A stretch of DNA of 64,000 nucleotides, taken from Polynucleobacter meluiroseus (GTDB taxonomy: Bacteria; Pseudomonadota; Gammaproteobacteria; Burkholderiales; Burkholderiaceae). The translations under genes and the position numbers were made by a program. Every line of letters begins with the position of its first letter. Position 1 is the stretch's first letter. Location: positions 18,911 to 82,910 of the forward strand of contig CAMDKY010000003.1 in assembly GCA_945901245.1 (NCBI GenBank), given 5' to 3'. Below the pieces are notes generated by a model. It was not told the DNA's origin, did no database searches, and saw only the letters and a program-made list of their open reading frames with translations. Shown piece after piece: positions 1 to 9,053 of the stretch.

Positions 1-57
1 AAGTCGCTGATCAATGCGGCCTTTGCCAAACTAAAAGGATATGTCGTTACTAAATAG
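1..57 (+). CDS. sucA: 2-oxoglutarate dehydrogenase E1 component, C-terminal end (partial)
   Basis: Only the last 18 codons and the TAG stop are in the window; the reading frame is open to the left edge. The peptide ends in [12 protein letters not shown], which fits the tail of a 2-oxoglutarate dehydrogenase E1 subunit. The identity rests mainly on position: the E2 (sucB) and E3 (lpdA) subunit genes of the same complex follow directly on the same strand, 41 bases downstream. E1 decarboxylates 2-oxoglutarate with thiamine diphosphate in the TCA cycle. Too little is present to judge the protein itself. Confidence 0.72.
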   Translation, partial: KSLINAAFAKLKGYVVTK

Positions 58-98
58 GTAGCGGCAAATTCAAATCACATTATTTATTAGGAAGAATC

Positions 99-1328
99 AT
101 GGCTATTTTTGAAGTTAAAGTTCCCCAGTTGTCTGAGTCGGTTGCTGAAGCAACCTTATTACAGTGGAAGAAAAAAGTAGGTCAAGCGGTTGGTCAGGAT
201 GAAATCCTGATTGAGATTGAAACGGATAAAGTGGTGTTGGAGGTGCCATCTCCATCTGCTGGCGTACTGGTTGAGTTAGTGGTTGGCGATGGCGGTACCG
301 TTGTTGCTGACCAAGTGATTGCCAAGATTGATAGCACGGCTACCGCATCTGCGACAGCGGCGCCAGCCATCGCGGTCGCTCCTGCACCTGCCGCGGCGAG
401 CGCAGGGCCTGCTACCAAACCTGCCGCTGCTCCGATTGCGGGCGCCAGTGCAGCGCCTTCTGCCGCCAAAATGATGGCAGAAAATAATATGAGTGCAGCC
501 CAGGTTGCTGGTACAGGACGCGATGGCCGCATCACTAAAGGGGATGTCATTAGCGCTGTTGCGGGGGGCTCAAAGCCTCCAAAAGTAGCCTCACCCGCTT
601 TGCCCGGAATTGCAGTGCCCATGGGCGAGCGTCCAGAAGAGCGCGTACCGATGAGTCGGTTGCGTGCGCGGATTGCGGAGCGCCTACTTGAGTCCCAGGC
701 AAACAATGCCATTCTGACGACCTTCAATGAGGTCAATATGGGCCCTGTGATTGCGATGCGCAACAAGTACAAAGATGTATTTGAGAAGACCCATGGCGTC
801 AAGCTGGGTTTCATGTCCTTCTTTGTTAAAGCAGCCACCCATGCTTTAAAGAAATTTCCCTTGCTGAACGCATCGGTCGATGGCAATGACATTGTGTATC
901 ACGGCTACTTTGATATTGGTATTGCGGTTAGCTCGCCGCGCGGTTTAGTGGTTCCGATTCTGCGTGACGTGGATCAAATGAACTTAGCTGATATTGAAAA
1001 GAAGATTGCGGAGTATGGCGCGAAAGCCCGTGACGGCAAGCTGTCGATCGAGGAATTAACAGGCGGCACATTCTCGATCTCCAATGGCGGCGTGTTCGGG
1101 TCGATGTTATCGACGCCAATCATTAATCCACCGCAGTCAGCAATCTTGGGTATACATGCAACCAAAGAGCGTCCTGTAGTCGAGGATGGTCAGATTGTGA
1201 TTCGCCCAATCAATTACTTAGCCCTATCGTATGACCACCGCATTATTGATGGTCGTGAAGCGGTACTTGGTTTGGTTGCTATGAAGGAAGCATTAGAAGA
1301 TCCTTCACGTCTCCTGCTTGATCTGTAA
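99..1328 (+). CDS. sucB: Dihydrolipoamide succinyltransferase, E2 of 2-oxoglutarate dehydrogenase
   Basis: The protein (409 residues) is the E2 core that moves the succinyl group from lipoamide to CoA in the TCA cycle. An N-terminal lipoyl domain spans about residues 1-77, with the lipoylated lysine in [10 protein letters not shown] at K44. An Ala/Pro-rich flexible linker covers about 80-120, a peripheral subunit-binding domain about 121-158, and the catalytic acyltransferase domain the rest, ending with the [13 protein letters not shown] motif (H380, D384). Length is normal for the family. AGGAAG lies about six bases before the ATG. It stands between sucA and lpdA, the usual order of this operon. 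Confidence 0.96.
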   Translation: MAIFEVKVPQLSESVAEATLLQWKKKVGQAVGQDEILIEIETDKVVLEVPSPSAGVLVELVVGDGGTVVADQVIAKIDSTATASATAAPAIAVAPAPAAASAGPATKPAAAPIAGASAAPSAAKMMAENNMSAAQVAGTGRDGRITKGDVISAVAGGSKPPKVASPALPGIAVPMGERPEERVPMSRLRARIAERLLESQANNAILTTFNEVNMGPVIAMRNKYKDVFEKTHGVKLGFMSFFVKAATHALKKFPLLNASVDGNDIVYHGYFDIGIAVSSPRGLVVPILRDVDQMNLADIEKKIAEYGAKARDGKLSIEELTGGTFSISNGGVFGSMLSTPIINPPQSAILGIHATKERPVVEDGQIVIRPINYLALSYDHRIIDGREAVLGLVAMKEALEDPSRLLLDL

Positions 1329-1339
1329 GGGGCGAACAC

Positions 1340-2776
1340 ATGAGTCAAGTATTTGATGTGCTGGTTATTGGTGCGGGTCCTGGTGGTTATATTGCTGCGA
1401 TACGGGCTGCTCAGCTGGGTTTTAAAGTGGCTTGCGCAGAATCCAATGCCTACGATGATCCCAAGGGCGAGCCACGCTTAGGCGGCACCTGTTTGAATGT
1501 CGGCTGTATTCCCTCGAAGGCTTTACTTGCCTCCTCAGAGGAGTTCGAAAAGATCAGCCACCATGTCGCTGATCATGGCATTACCGTCGGTTCGGTTAAG
1601 CTCGATTCGAACAAAATGCTCGCACGCAAAGATTTGATTGTGACGAAGATGACTGCAGGCATTCAGTTTTTGTTCCGCAAGAATAAAATCACGACCCTCA
1701 AAGGCCATGCCTCTTTTGTTGGTAAAACTGCCGATGGGTATCAAGTACAGATTGATGGCAAAGATGCCGGTACTGTCACGGCGAAAAACGTGATCATTGC
1801 AACCGGATCGAAGGCGCGCCATCTGCCCAATATCCCAGTTGATAACGTCCTGGTTTGCGACAATATCGGTGGACTCAAGTTTGATTCCATTCCCAAGCGT
1901 TTAGGAGTGATTGGCGCTGGTGTCATTGGACTGGAGCTAGGATCGGTTTGGCGCCGAGTGGGCTCTGAAGTGACAGTCTTAGAGGGCCTGCCTACATTTT
2001 TAGGTGCGGTTGATGAAGGACTCGCTAAAGAAGCCCATAAGATTTTTGTGAAGCAGGGCCTCAAGATCAATATGGGCGTCAAGATTGGTGAAGTCAAGGC
2101 CGATAAAAAAGGCGTTGTGGTTCACTATGAAGATGCTGAAGGCAAGGCACAAAAGCTGGAATGCGATCGGTTGATTGTGTCGGTTGGCCGGGTTCCCAAT
2201 ACCGATAAACTCAATCTGGAGTCCATCGGACTCAAAGTGGATGAGCGTGGTTTCATTCCAATTGATGACCATACTTGCGCTACTGCAGCCCCAGGAGTCT
2301 ATGCAGTGGGTGATGTGGTGCGCGGTCCGATGCTTGCCCATAAGGCGGAAGACGAGGGCGTCCTGGTCGCAGAAATCATTGCAGGCCAAAAACCCCACAT
2401 TGACTACAACTGCATTCCGTGGGTGATTTACACCGACCCCGAAATTGCTTGGGTAGGTAAAACCGAGCAGCAGTTAAAGGCCGAAGGTATTACCTACAAA
2501 GCAGGTCAATTCCCATTTGCTGCGAACGGACGTGCCCTTGGCATGGCTAGAGCCGAGGGATTTGTCAAGTTTTTAGCGGATGCAAAGACCGATGAAATTC
2601 TCGGTGTGCATATTATTGGGCCTAATGCCTCTGATTTGATTGCTGAGGCTGCGGTTGCAATGGAGTTTAAGGCGGCTGCCGAAGACATCGCGCGCATTTG
2701 CCATCCACATCCTAGCCTATCGGAAGTAATGCGTGAAGCAGCATTAGCTACGGATCAACGCGCATTAAATATGTAA
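1340..2776 (+). CDS. lpdA: Dihydrolipoyl dehydrogenase (E3)
   Basis: This 478-residue flavoprotein reoxidises dihydrolipoamide on E2 and passes electrons to NAD+. The FAD-binding GAGPGG motif is at residues 11-16, the redox disulfide in GGTCLNVGCIPSK is C51/C56, a second Rossmann motif GAGVIGLELG near residue 193 binds NAD, and the C-terminal HPHPSLSE gives the catalytic pair H457/E462. Full length. The gene starts 11 bases after sucB, so it is probably co-transcribed with sucA-sucB and dedicated to the 2-oxoglutarate complex, although E3 can be shared with other complexes. Confidence 0.96.
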   Translation: MSQVFDVLVIGAGPGGYIAAIRAAQLGFKVACAESNAYDDPKGEPRLGGTCLNVGCIPSKALLASSEEFEKISHHVADHGITVGSVKLDSNKMLARKDLIVTKMTAGIQFLFRKNKITTLKGHASFVGKTADGYQVQIDGKDAGTVTAKNVIIATGSKARHLPNIPVDNVLVCDNIGGLKFDSIPKRLGVIGAGVIGLELGSVWRRVGSEVTVLEGLPTFLGAVDEGLAKEAHKIFVKQGLKINMGVKIGEVKADKKGVVVHYEDAEGKAQKLECDRLIVSVGRVPNTDKLNLESIGLKVDERGFIPIDDHTCATAAPGVYAVGDVVRGPMLAHKAEDEGVLVAEIIAGQKPHIDYNCIPWVIYTDPEIAWVGKTEQQLKAEGITYKAGQFPFAANGRALGMARAEGFVKFLADAKTDEILGVHIIGPNASDLIAEAAVAMEFKAAAEDIARICHPHPSLSEVMREAALATDQRALNM

Positions 2777-2777
2777 G

Positions 2778-3881
2778 TTGAGCACACTCGCGTTTTACCG
2801 CAAAGAGCTGGAGACGCGCGGGTATCATTCCGACCCCGCGCAGGAGCGTGCAGTGGAGCGTCTGCAACGTTGTGAGGATGAGTGGGTTGCTTATAAGGAT
2901 GTTCGTAGCAACGCCCTCACCAAAAAATTATTTCACCCGGCCCTCCCCAGGGGGGTCTACCTCTGGGGCGGAGTCGGTCGCGGTAAATCCTTTTTGATGG
3001 ACTGCTTTTATGCGGCCTCGCCACTCGAAAAAAAGATTCGCATTCATTTTCATGAGTTTATGCGCGAGGTACATCGTGAGTTGCATGAGCTATCCGGTAT
3101 GGCTGATCCCTTAGATGAATTGTCTAAGCGCATTGCCCAGCGCTATCGCCTCATTTGCTTTGATGAGTTTCACATTAACGATATTGCGGATGCGATGATT
3201 CTGTATCGGCTGTTGAGTGCACTGTTTGAAGATCGGGTGCAGTTCATCATGACCTCGAATTACAAACCCGATCAGCTCTATCCCAATGGCCTGCATCGGG
3301 ATCGACTGTTGCCGGCGATTGCCTTACTTGAGAGTAAATTGGATGTTCTGAACGTGGATGCGGGCAGTGACTACCGCCAAATGCAAATGGCGCAGGTGCA
3401 AGCCTACTTTCAGCCACTCACATCGGTGAATGATGTGCTGATGATGCAAACCTTTCGCTCGGTAGTGGGCAAAGAGCCGGAAGAAAAGAATCCTGTCTTG
3501 CGGATTGAATCGCGCGAAATCAGACCCATGCATCGTGCCGCTGGGGTGGTGTGGTTTGACTTTAAAACTCTGTGCATGGGGCCGCGCTCACAGAACGATT
3601 ATTTAGAGATCGCCAATCTCTTTCATACGGTCTTTTTATCTGGGGTACCGTATATGCCACCGCGCATGACCAACGAGGCAAGGCGATTTATCTGGCTGAT
3701 TGATGTGCTGTATGACCATAAAATCAAGTTGATTATGACCGCAGAACTGCCCGCAGACCAGCTTTATACCGAAGGGCAAATTGTGGGTGAGTTTGCCCGA
3801 ACCGTCTCCCGCTTGGTTGAAATGCAGTCCCGTGACTATTTAGATGCGCCGCGCCGTGTGGTTCACGCTGGCTTGACCTAA
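2778..3881 (+). CDS. zapE: Cell division protein ZapE (AFG1-family ATPase)
   Basis: A 367-residue P-loop ATPase of the AFG1/ZapE family. Walker A GGVGRGKS is at residues 64-71 and Walker B LICFDEF ends in D129/E130. In E. coli ZapE acts on the FtsZ ring under stress or low oxygen, while mitochondrial Afg1/LACE1 helps turn over respiratory subunits; which role applies here is not visible. The likely start is TTG at 2778, one base after the lpdA stop, giving MSTLAFYRKEL as expected at the family N terminus. The tight junction implies translation coupled to lpdA. Confidence 0.9.
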   Translation: MSTLAFYRKELETRGYHSDPAQERAVERLQRCEDEWVAYKDVRSNALTKKLFHPALPRGVYLWGGVGRGKSFLMDCFYAASPLEKKIRIHFHEFMREVHRELHELSGMADPLDELSKRIAQRYRLICFDEFHINDIADAMILYRLLSALFEDRVQFIMTSNYKPDQLYPNGLHRDRLLPAIALLESKLDVLNVDAGSDYRQMQMAQVQAYFQPLTSVNDVLMMQTFRSVVGKEPEEKNPVLRIESREIRPMHRAAGVVWFDFKTLCMGPRSQNDYLEIANLFHTVFLSGVPYMPPRMTNEARRFIWLIDVLYDHKIKLIMTAELPADQLYTEGQIVGEFARTVSRLVEMQSRDYLDAPRRVVHAGLT

Positions 3882-3884
3882 AAT
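3879..3884 (+). promoter_or_regulatory. -10-like element TAAAAT just before the PHP gene
   Basis: TAAAAT ends six bases before the ATG at 3891, so a transcript from it would begin at or beside the start codon. No good -35 is seen at 17 bases spacing and there is no usable Shine-Dalgarno sequence. It overlaps the end of zapE. Confidence 0.35.
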
Positions 3885-3890
3885 AGGGCT

Positions 3891-4739
3891 ATGTCTACCT
3901 CTTTTACTCTGAATGCCGATTTGCACTGCCATTCCGTGGTCTCGGATGGCACACTCACGCCAGAGACCTTAGCCTTACGTGCATTTGAGAATGGTGTTCA
4001 CTTATGGGCACTGACCGACCACGATGAGTTGGGTGGCCAAGCACGGGCTCAGCGCGCTGCCCGGGATTTAGGAATGGATTACCTCTCGGGCGTTGAGATT
4101 TCAGTCACGTGGATGGGCCATACGATTCACATTGTGGGTCTTGGTATCGATGCCGAGCACATGGGGATTTTGGAGGGCCTGCGCCGCACCCGGGATGGTC
4201 GTCAGAATCGCGCCAAGATGATGGCTGAACAACTGGCGAAAGTCGGCATTGCCGGTAGCTTTGAAGGCGCACTGATGTATGCCGGTAACCCCGAGCTGAT
4301 CTCGCGTACCCACTTTGCACGCTTTCTAGTCGAGCAGGGCGTTTGTCGCGATACCGAACAGGTGTTCAAGAATTATTTAGTTGAGCATAAACCAGGCTAT
4401 GTTCCGCACCAATGGGCTAGCCTAGATGACGCGGTAGCGTGGATCAAAGCGGCAGGCGGTGTTGCCGTGATTGCGCATCCAGGGCGTTATAAATTAACGG
4501 CCATGCAGCTCGATGAACTGTTCAAGCACTTTAAAGAGCTGGGCGGGTTGGCAATCGAGGTAGTGACTGGCAGCCACAGCGCCGCACAATATCAAATCTA
4601 TTCAAAGGCTGCCGTGCATTATGGTTTCATGGCTTCGCGCGGCTCCGATTTTCATGATCCGCAAGAAAGTTACATCGACCTTGGTAAGTTACCCCACCTG
4701 CCGGAGCACTTAACCCCGGTATGGTCGGTCTTCCATTAG
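3891..4739 (+). CDS. PHP-domain phosphoesterase (RNase AM / TrpH / YciV type)
   Basis: The 282-residue protein has the metal-binding motifs of the PHP superfamily: DLHCHSVVSDG (H12, H14, D19), ALTDHDE (D43, H44), VIAHPGRY and ASRGSDFHDP near the C terminus. This fits the YciV/TrpH subfamily, whose E. coli member (Rnm) trims 5' ends of rRNA and short RNAs and whose Chromobacterium homologue dephosphorylates 3',5'-nucleoside bisphosphates. Its position beside trpS is the usual setting that gave the family its TrpH name. It starts nine bases after zapE, with a -10-like TAAAAT but no ribosome binding site in front. Confidence 0.87.
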   Translation: MSTSFTLNADLHCHSVVSDGTLTPETLALRAFENGVHLWALTDHDELGGQARAQRAARDLGMDYLSGVEISVTWMGHTIHIVGLGIDAEHMGILEGLRRTRDGRQNRAKMMAEQLAKVGIAGSFEGALMYAGNPELISRTHFARFLVEQGVCRDTEQVFKNYLVEHKPGYVPHQWASLDDAVAWIKAAGGVAVIAHPGRYKLTAMQLDELFKHFKELGGLAIEVVTGSHSAAQYQIYSKAAVHYGFMASRGSDFHDPQESYIDLGKLPHLPEHLTPVWSVFH

Positions 4740-4785
4740 ACTGCATCTTGCTAATGACTACCATGCCGAAGAAGGCCACTTAATT

Positions 4786-5988
4786 ATGTTTGCAGAGCGC
4801 GTACTTTCTGGAATGAGACCAACCGGCCATTTGCATTTAGGTCATTACCATGGGGTTTTAAAAAATTGGGTGCAATTACAGTCCCAATACCCTTGTTTTT
4901 TCTTTGTAGCTGATTGGCACGCGCTTACCACCCATTATGAAACCCCGGATGTGATTGAGGCATCGGTGTGGGAGATGGTGATCGACTGGTTAGCTGCTGG
5001 TGTTGATCCAAAGCAAGCAACCCTATTTATTCAGAGCCGTGTGCCAGAGCATGCGGAACTGTTTTTGCTCCTGTCGATGGGAACCCCGCTGGGGTGGTTA
5101 GAGCGTGTGCCTACCTACAAAGACCAAATTGAAAAGCTCAAGGAAAAGGATTTGCAGACCTACGGATTTTTAGGTTATCCCTTACTGCAATCAGCCGATA
5201 TTCTGATTTACCGTGCGCAGCATGTTCCTGTTGGAGAGGATCAGGTCCCGCATGTGGAGATGACGCGTGAGGTGGCGCGCCGTTTTAATAATTTATACGG
5301 GCGTGAGCCTGGCTTTGAAGCCAAAGCCCAAGAGTCCATCAAGAAACTTGGCGGCAAAGCTGCCAAACTGTATACCGAGTGCCGCGTGGCTTACCAGGAG
5401 CGTGGAGAGGTTGACGCGCTGGAGCGGGCCAGGGAACTGCTGCAGCAGGCCCAAAGCATTTCTAATAGCGATCGGGAGCGTCTCTTTGGTTATTTAGAGG
5501 GGTCGCGTAAAGTCATTCTGCCCGAGCCGCATGCTTTGCTCACTGCGGCCTCGCGTATGCCAGGTTTGGATGGGCAAAAGATGTCCAAGTCCTATGGAAA
5601 TACCATTGGTATTCGGGAGGAGCCGGCGGTAGTTGAACGCTCGATTAAAACCATGCCTACGGATCCAGCGCGCATTCGCAGAACCGATGCGGGTGATCCA
5701 GCGCGCTGCCCTCTATGGCAACTGCATTTGGTGTATTCGGATAAAGCAACGCAAGAATGGGCTGAAAAAGGCTGCAAATCAGCAGGTATTGGCTGCTTAG
5801 AGTGCAAGCAGCCCGTAATTGATAGCATTTTGCGAGAGCAGCAACCGATGTTTGAGCGTGCCCAGCAATACTTGGATGACCCGAGCTTGCTCAGAGCCAT
5901 CATTGCCGATGGCGGCGATAAGGCGCGTGCGGTTGCACAAGAAACCATGCGCGATGTTCGCGAGGCCATGGGTCTTGTCTACACATAA
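4786..5988 (+). CDS. trpS: Tryptophanyl-tRNA synthetase
   Basis: A class I aminoacyl-tRNA synthetase of 400 residues that charges tRNA-Trp in the cytoplasm. The HIGH-type signature PTGHLHLGHYHG lies at about residues 12-23 and the KMSKS loop at residues 265-269. The protein is longer than the roughly 335-residue E. coli type and has the longer C-terminal half with GIGCLECKQP, as in many betaproteobacterial enzymes. GAAGAAGG upstream of the ATG may serve as the ribosome binding site. It lies between the PHP gene and a methyltransferase gene that starts five bases after its stop. Confidence 0.95.
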   Translation: MFAERVLSGMRPTGHLHLGHYHGVLKNWVQLQSQYPCFFFVADWHALTTHYETPDVIEASVWEMVIDWLAAGVDPKQATLFIQSRVPEHAELFLLLSMGTPLGWLERVPTYKDQIEKLKEKDLQTYGFLGYPLLQSADILIYRAQHVPVGEDQVPHVEMTREVARRFNNLYGREPGFEAKAQESIKKLGGKAAKLYTECRVAYQERGEVDALERARELLQQAQSISNSDRERLFGYLEGSRKVILPEPHALLTAASRMPGLDGQKMSKSYGNTIGIREEPAVVERSIKTMPTDPARIRRTDAGDPARCPLWQLHLVYSDKATQEWAEKGCKSAGIGCLECKQPVIDSILREQQPMFERAQQYLDDPSLLRAIIADGGDKARAVAQETMRDVREAMGLVYT

Positions 5989-5993
5989 GGCGT

Positions 5994-6599
5994 ATGCCCA
6001 ATTTAAAGTCAGATCTTAGTTTGCCAAGCCATTCGGCGATTGCTCATCCATCGGAATGGGTGAGGCGCTTTAGCTCTTTGATTGCGAATGGGGGTAGGGT
6101 ATTGGATTTGGCTGCAGGATCCGGTCGTCACAGCCTGTATTTAGCTAGTCAGGACTTTTCGGTGTTGGCAGTGGATCGGGATGTGGCAGCGCTTGAGATC
6201 CTTTTGCAATCAAAAACAGACCTCGATATTGAAATCGAGCAACTCGACTTAGAGGGACCCACGTGGCCCTTGGTAAATAGAGTAGGGCTTTTTGATGCTG
6301 TGGTGGTGGCCAACTACCTTTATCGACCTTATCTGCAATGTCTCCCTGATTTGCTCGCTGAGGGCGGTATTTTGATGTACGAGACCTTTGCTATCGGCAA
6401 TGCCGCCTTTGGCAAGCCCAGCAACCCCGATTTCCTTCTGCAAACAGGGGAATTACTCGATTTTGCAGCGCGCCACAGTCTTCATATTCTTGCTTACGAG
6501 GATTTATACGAAGCGCAGCCCAAGCCCGCTATGGTACAACGTCTTTGCGCCGTAAAGGGTAAGCTAAAAGAGCGCCATCCGTTACAATTTCAGGGATGA
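5994..6599 (+). CDS. Class I SAM-dependent methyltransferase (TehB-like), substrate unknown
   Basis: A 201-residue protein with a Rossmann-type SAM-binding fold: motif [17 protein letters not shown] at about residues 35-50, an acidic residue after the second strand in LAVDRD, and motif IV/post-I in [25 protein letters not shown] follows as in TehB-like methyltransferases. The substrate cannot be told from sequence. The gene sits five bases after trpS and its TGA stop overlaps the dapA ATG (ATGA), so it belongs at least physically to the dapA-bamC unit. Confidence 0.78.
   Translation: MPNLKSDLSLPSHSAIAHPSEWVRRFSSLIANGGRVLDLAAGSGRHSLYLASQDFSVLAVDRDVAALEILLQSKTDLDIEIEQLDLEGPTWPLVNRVGLFDAVVVANYLYRPYLQCLPDLLAEGGILMYETFAIGNAAFGKPSNPDFLLQTGELLDFAARHSLHILAYEDLYEAQPKPAMVQRLCAVKGKLKERHPLQFQG
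6583..6588 (+). promoter_or_regulatory. -10-like element TACAAT before dapA
   Basis: TACAAT ends seven bases before the dapA ATG at 6596, inside the last codons of the methyltransferase gene. If used, it would make a dapA-bamC transcript with almost no leader. The -35 region at 17 bases spacing is weak. Confidence 0.35.
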
Positions 6600-7540
6600 G
6601 TACGACCCAATCCCAGCCCCATTCCGTAGCTAGCCTAAAGCCTAAATCCAAGCCGATGCACGGCAGCATGGTGGCGATTGTCACGCCCATGTTGGAGGAT
6701 GGCAGTTTGGATTACCCTGGTTTAAGAAACTTACTGGATTGGCATGTTGCTGAAGGAACCGATGGCATTGTCATCGTAGGCACTAGCGGAGAGTCGCCTA
6801 CGGTTTCGGTCGCAGAGCATTGTGAGCTGATTCGAGTTACGGTTGAGCACATTCATGGTCGTATCCCGGTGATTGCGGGCACTGGTGGTAACTCTACCTT
6901 GGAGGCCATTGAACTTACCGAGTTTGCTAAAAAGGTCGGCGCTGATGCGAGCCTGCAGGTCGTGCCGTATTACAACAAGCCGACCCAAGAAGGCATGTAC
7001 CTGCATTTCAAAACCATTGCTGAAAAAGTCGACTTACCCGTTATTTTGTACAACGTACCCGGCCGGACGGTAGCCGATTTGGCGGGCGAGACCACGGTGC
7101 GATTGGCTGCTGTACCGGGAATTATTGGCATTAAAGACGCTACTGGTAATTTAGAGCGCGGCAGTATGTTAATAGCAGACTTAAAAGCAGCAGGCCGAGC
7201 GGACTTTGCAGTCCTTTCCGGTGATGATTTGAGTGCTATTTTATTAATGTTCATGGGTGGAAATGGCAATATTTCCGTTACTGCTAACGTGGCTCCGCGC
7301 CTGATGAGCGAACTCTGTGCTGCAGCAATGGCCGACGATGTTGCAAAAGCCAGGGCAATTCAATATCAGTTACTCGGGGTACATAAGGCCATGTTTACCG
7401 AGGCCAACCCAATTCCAGTTAAATGGGCTCTGCATCAAATGGGTAAGATTACGGCCGGTATCCGCTTGCCATTAACCCCACTCAGTCCCGCCTTGCGCGA
7501 GCCGCTCAAACACGCATTAATACACGCCGGACTATTATGA
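6596..7540 (+). CDS. dapA: 4-hydroxy-tetrahydrodipicolinate synthase
   Basis: A TIM-barrel aldolase that condenses pyruvate with aspartate semialdehyde, the first step specific to lysine and meso-diaminopimelate. The [10 protein letters not shown] motif near residue 63 holds the substrate-binding threonines, LYNVPGRT supplies the catalytic tyrosine, and K180 in GIKDATGN is the Schiff-base lysine. The chosen start gives 314 residues, about 20 longer at the N terminus than E. coli DapA; the ATG at 6656 would give a more typical length. The gene overlaps bamC by ATGA, the dapA-bamC (nlpB) order known in many proteobacteria. Confidence 0.94.
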   Translation: MSTTQSQPHSVASLKPKSKPMHGSMVAIVTPMLEDGSLDYPGLRNLLDWHVAEGTDGIVIVGTSGESPTVSVAEHCELIRVTVEHIHGRIPVIAGTGGNSTLEAIELTEFAKKVGADASLQVVPYYNKPTQEGMYLHFKTIAEKVDLPVILYNVPGRTVADLAGETTVRLAAVPGIIGIKDATGNLERGSMLIADLKAAGRADFAVLSGDDLSAILLMFMGGNGNISVTANVAPRLMSELCAAAMADDVAKARAIQYQLLGVHKAMFTEANPIPVKWALHQMGKITAGIRLPLTPLSPALREPLKHALIHAGLL

Positions 7541-8676
7541 AAAACGCATTTCTTATCGTACGCCGTGCCCTGATTGCTGCCAGCATTACTAGTCTGCTTG
7601 CCTGTACTTCGGTGACAACAAATGATACGGTTGACTACAAAGCGGCCGGTGCAGTGCGCGGACCCAACCTAACCCTGCCTCCCGATTTAATTACGGCGCA
7701 GGCCGACCGTCGTTATATTGTGCAAGATGGCTCCGCAACCATGTCGGAGTTCAGTGCTGCGTCCAAAAAAATCAGTCAGACACGTCAAAACGTGCTCACC
7801 GGAATAGCGGGAATGCGCATTGCGCGCGATGGTGAAAAGCGTTGGCTTGTGGTTGAGCGGCCAGCCCCAGAACTGTATCCCCTCATTAAAGATTTTTGGC
7901 AAGAGAATGGCTTTTTATTGGTGATTGATTCGCCATCCACCGGCATTATGGAAACCGATTGGGCAGAAAATCGCTCGAAGATCCCCCAAGATATTATTCG
8001 GAGAACCTTGGGTAAGATGATGGATTCACTGTATGACACGGGGGAGCGTGACAAATATAAAACCCGCCTAGAAGTACCAAGGCCTGGAGAGACTGAGGTC
8101 TACATTACGCAGCGTGGCGCATTAGAGAAGTGCGTTTCTGATAGTACAGGCTCCTGTATTTCTACGGTATGGACGCCACGCCCGAATGATCCGCAATTAG
8201 AGGCAGTTTTCTTAGCCCGCTTAATGGAGCGCCTGGGCGTTTCACAAGAATCAGCCCGTGCTCAGGTGGCCGCCGCGACTTTGGCACCCCCAAAAACACC
8301 CAAAGCGAAGTTTGTACAAGAAGGCAATAACACCGGCCGCATTGATATGAGCTCTAGTTTTGACCGGGCCTGGCGTGATGTTGGTCTTGCGTTAGACCGC
8401 TCCAACTTCACAGTAGAAGATCGTGATCGTTCCAAGGGGATTTACTTTGTGCGTTACGTCAATCCGAAAGAGGTTGGTGAGTCCAAAGGATTCTTTTCAA
8501 AACTATTTGGTAGTAAGGATGACTCTAGCCTAAAAGCAAAACGCTATCGTGTGGTCCTCAAGTCGAGCGGTGAAAACCTAACTCAGGTAACTGTTCAGGA
8601 CGACGCAGGTAAACCAGAAAACACACCCGCCGGTTTTAGATTGCTTACTTTATTAGATGAGCAGTTGATTAAATAA
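7537..8676 (+). CDS. bamC: Outer membrane assembly lipoprotein BamC (NlpB)
   Basis: A 379-residue lipoprotein of the BAM complex, which inserts beta-barrel proteins into the outer membrane. The N terminus is a lipoprotein signal peptide with lipobox LLAC, acylated cysteine C23. Two helix-grip-like domains follow, the second around residues 270-360 ([20 protein letters not shown]), as in BamC. Sequence conservation in this family is low, so the call leans partly on the dapA-bamC junction (ATGA overlap). A hairpin terminator follows 15 bases after the stop. Confidence 0.86.
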   Translation: MKNAFLIVRRALIAASITSLLACTSVTTNDTVDYKAAGAVRGPNLTLPPDLITAQADRRYIVQDGSATMSEFSAASKKISQTRQNVLTGIAGMRIARDGEKRWLVVERPAPELYPLIKDFWQENGFLLVIDSPSTGIMETDWAENRSKIPQDIIRRTLGKMMDSLYDTGERDKYKTRLEVPRPGETEVYITQRGALEKCVSDSTGSCISTVWTPRPNDPQLEAVFLARLMERLGVSQESARAQVAAATLAPPKTPKAKFVQEGNNTGRIDMSSSFDRAWRDVGLALDRSNFTVEDRDRSKGIYFVRYVNPKEVGESKGFFSKLFGSKDDSSLKAKRYRVVLKSSGENLTQVTVQDDAGKPENTPAGFRLLTLLDEQLIK

Positions 8677-8691
8677 ATCAACTGCGCCAAT

Positions 8692-8720
8692 AAAAAAAGC
8701 CGCTATGAAGCGGCTTTTTT
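8692..8720. terminator. Bidirectional rho-independent terminator between bamC and the small lipoprotein gene
   Basis: The stem AGCCGCT / AGCGGCT closes a four-base ATGA loop. An A-run lies on the left and a T-run on the right, so the hairpin has a U-tract in both directions. It lies between two convergent genes, 15 bases after bamC and 15 bases after the lipoprotein stop. Confidence 0.9.
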
Positions 8721-8735
8721 CTCTTCAGAGGAAGA

Positions 8736-8960
8736 TTACTTGCCGGCAGGTGCTGGAGCAGCAGCTGGAGCAGCAGGAGCAGCGCCAGCAGCAGGAGCAG
8801 CTGGTGCAGCGGCAGGAGCGGCATCAGCTGGAGCAGCTGCAGGAGCAGGTGCTGGGGCAGCGGCAGGAGCAGGTGCTGGCTTTGCTTCTTCTTTTTTACC
8901 GCAAGCAGCCAAAGAAACTGCGAACAATGCTGCGAGTACGAGCGAGAGTGATTTTTTCAT
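8736..8960 (-). CDS. Small Ala/Pro-rich lipoprotein
   Basis: A 74-residue protein with a clear lipoprotein signal peptide (LAAC lipobox, C20), then a GKKEEAKP stretch and about 45 residues of almost pure Ala/Pro built of APAAAP-like units. It should be exported and lipid-anchored, with an extended flexible tail; its function is unknown. AAGGATT stands about nine bases before the ATG, and a shared terminator follows. The repetitive GCAGGAGCAG-type DNA keeps other frames open on both strands, but only this frame has a signal peptide and ribosome binding site. Repeat number may vary between strains. Confidence 0.85.
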   Translation of the reverse strand: MKKSLSLVLAALFAVSLAACGKKEEAKPAPAPAAAPAPAPAAAPADAAPAAAPAAPAAGAAPAAPAAAPAPAGK

Positions 8961-9053
8961 TTGAATAATCCTTAAATAAAGAACAACAAGTAGTATTAAC
9001 CAGAATATGGCTTTAAAACGCTACGGGTTTCCCCGTAAAACATTCCTCCGCAA

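Noticed and set aside
194-892. A 232-codon minus-strand frame opposite sucB
   Set aside because: It mirrors the low-complexity Ala/Pro linker of sucB and has no recognisable domain; sucB is certain.
4740-4785. T-box leader or trp attenuator before trpS
   Set aside because: The 46-base gap is far too short for a T-box and shows no Trp-codon leader or alternating hairpins.
8705-8968. Plus-strand frames rich in Gln/Glu or Ala/Gly opposite the small lipoprotein gene
   Set aside because: They are produced by the GCAGGAGCAG repeats; they lack a signal peptide, ribosome site and any family resemblance, while the minus-strand frame has all of these.
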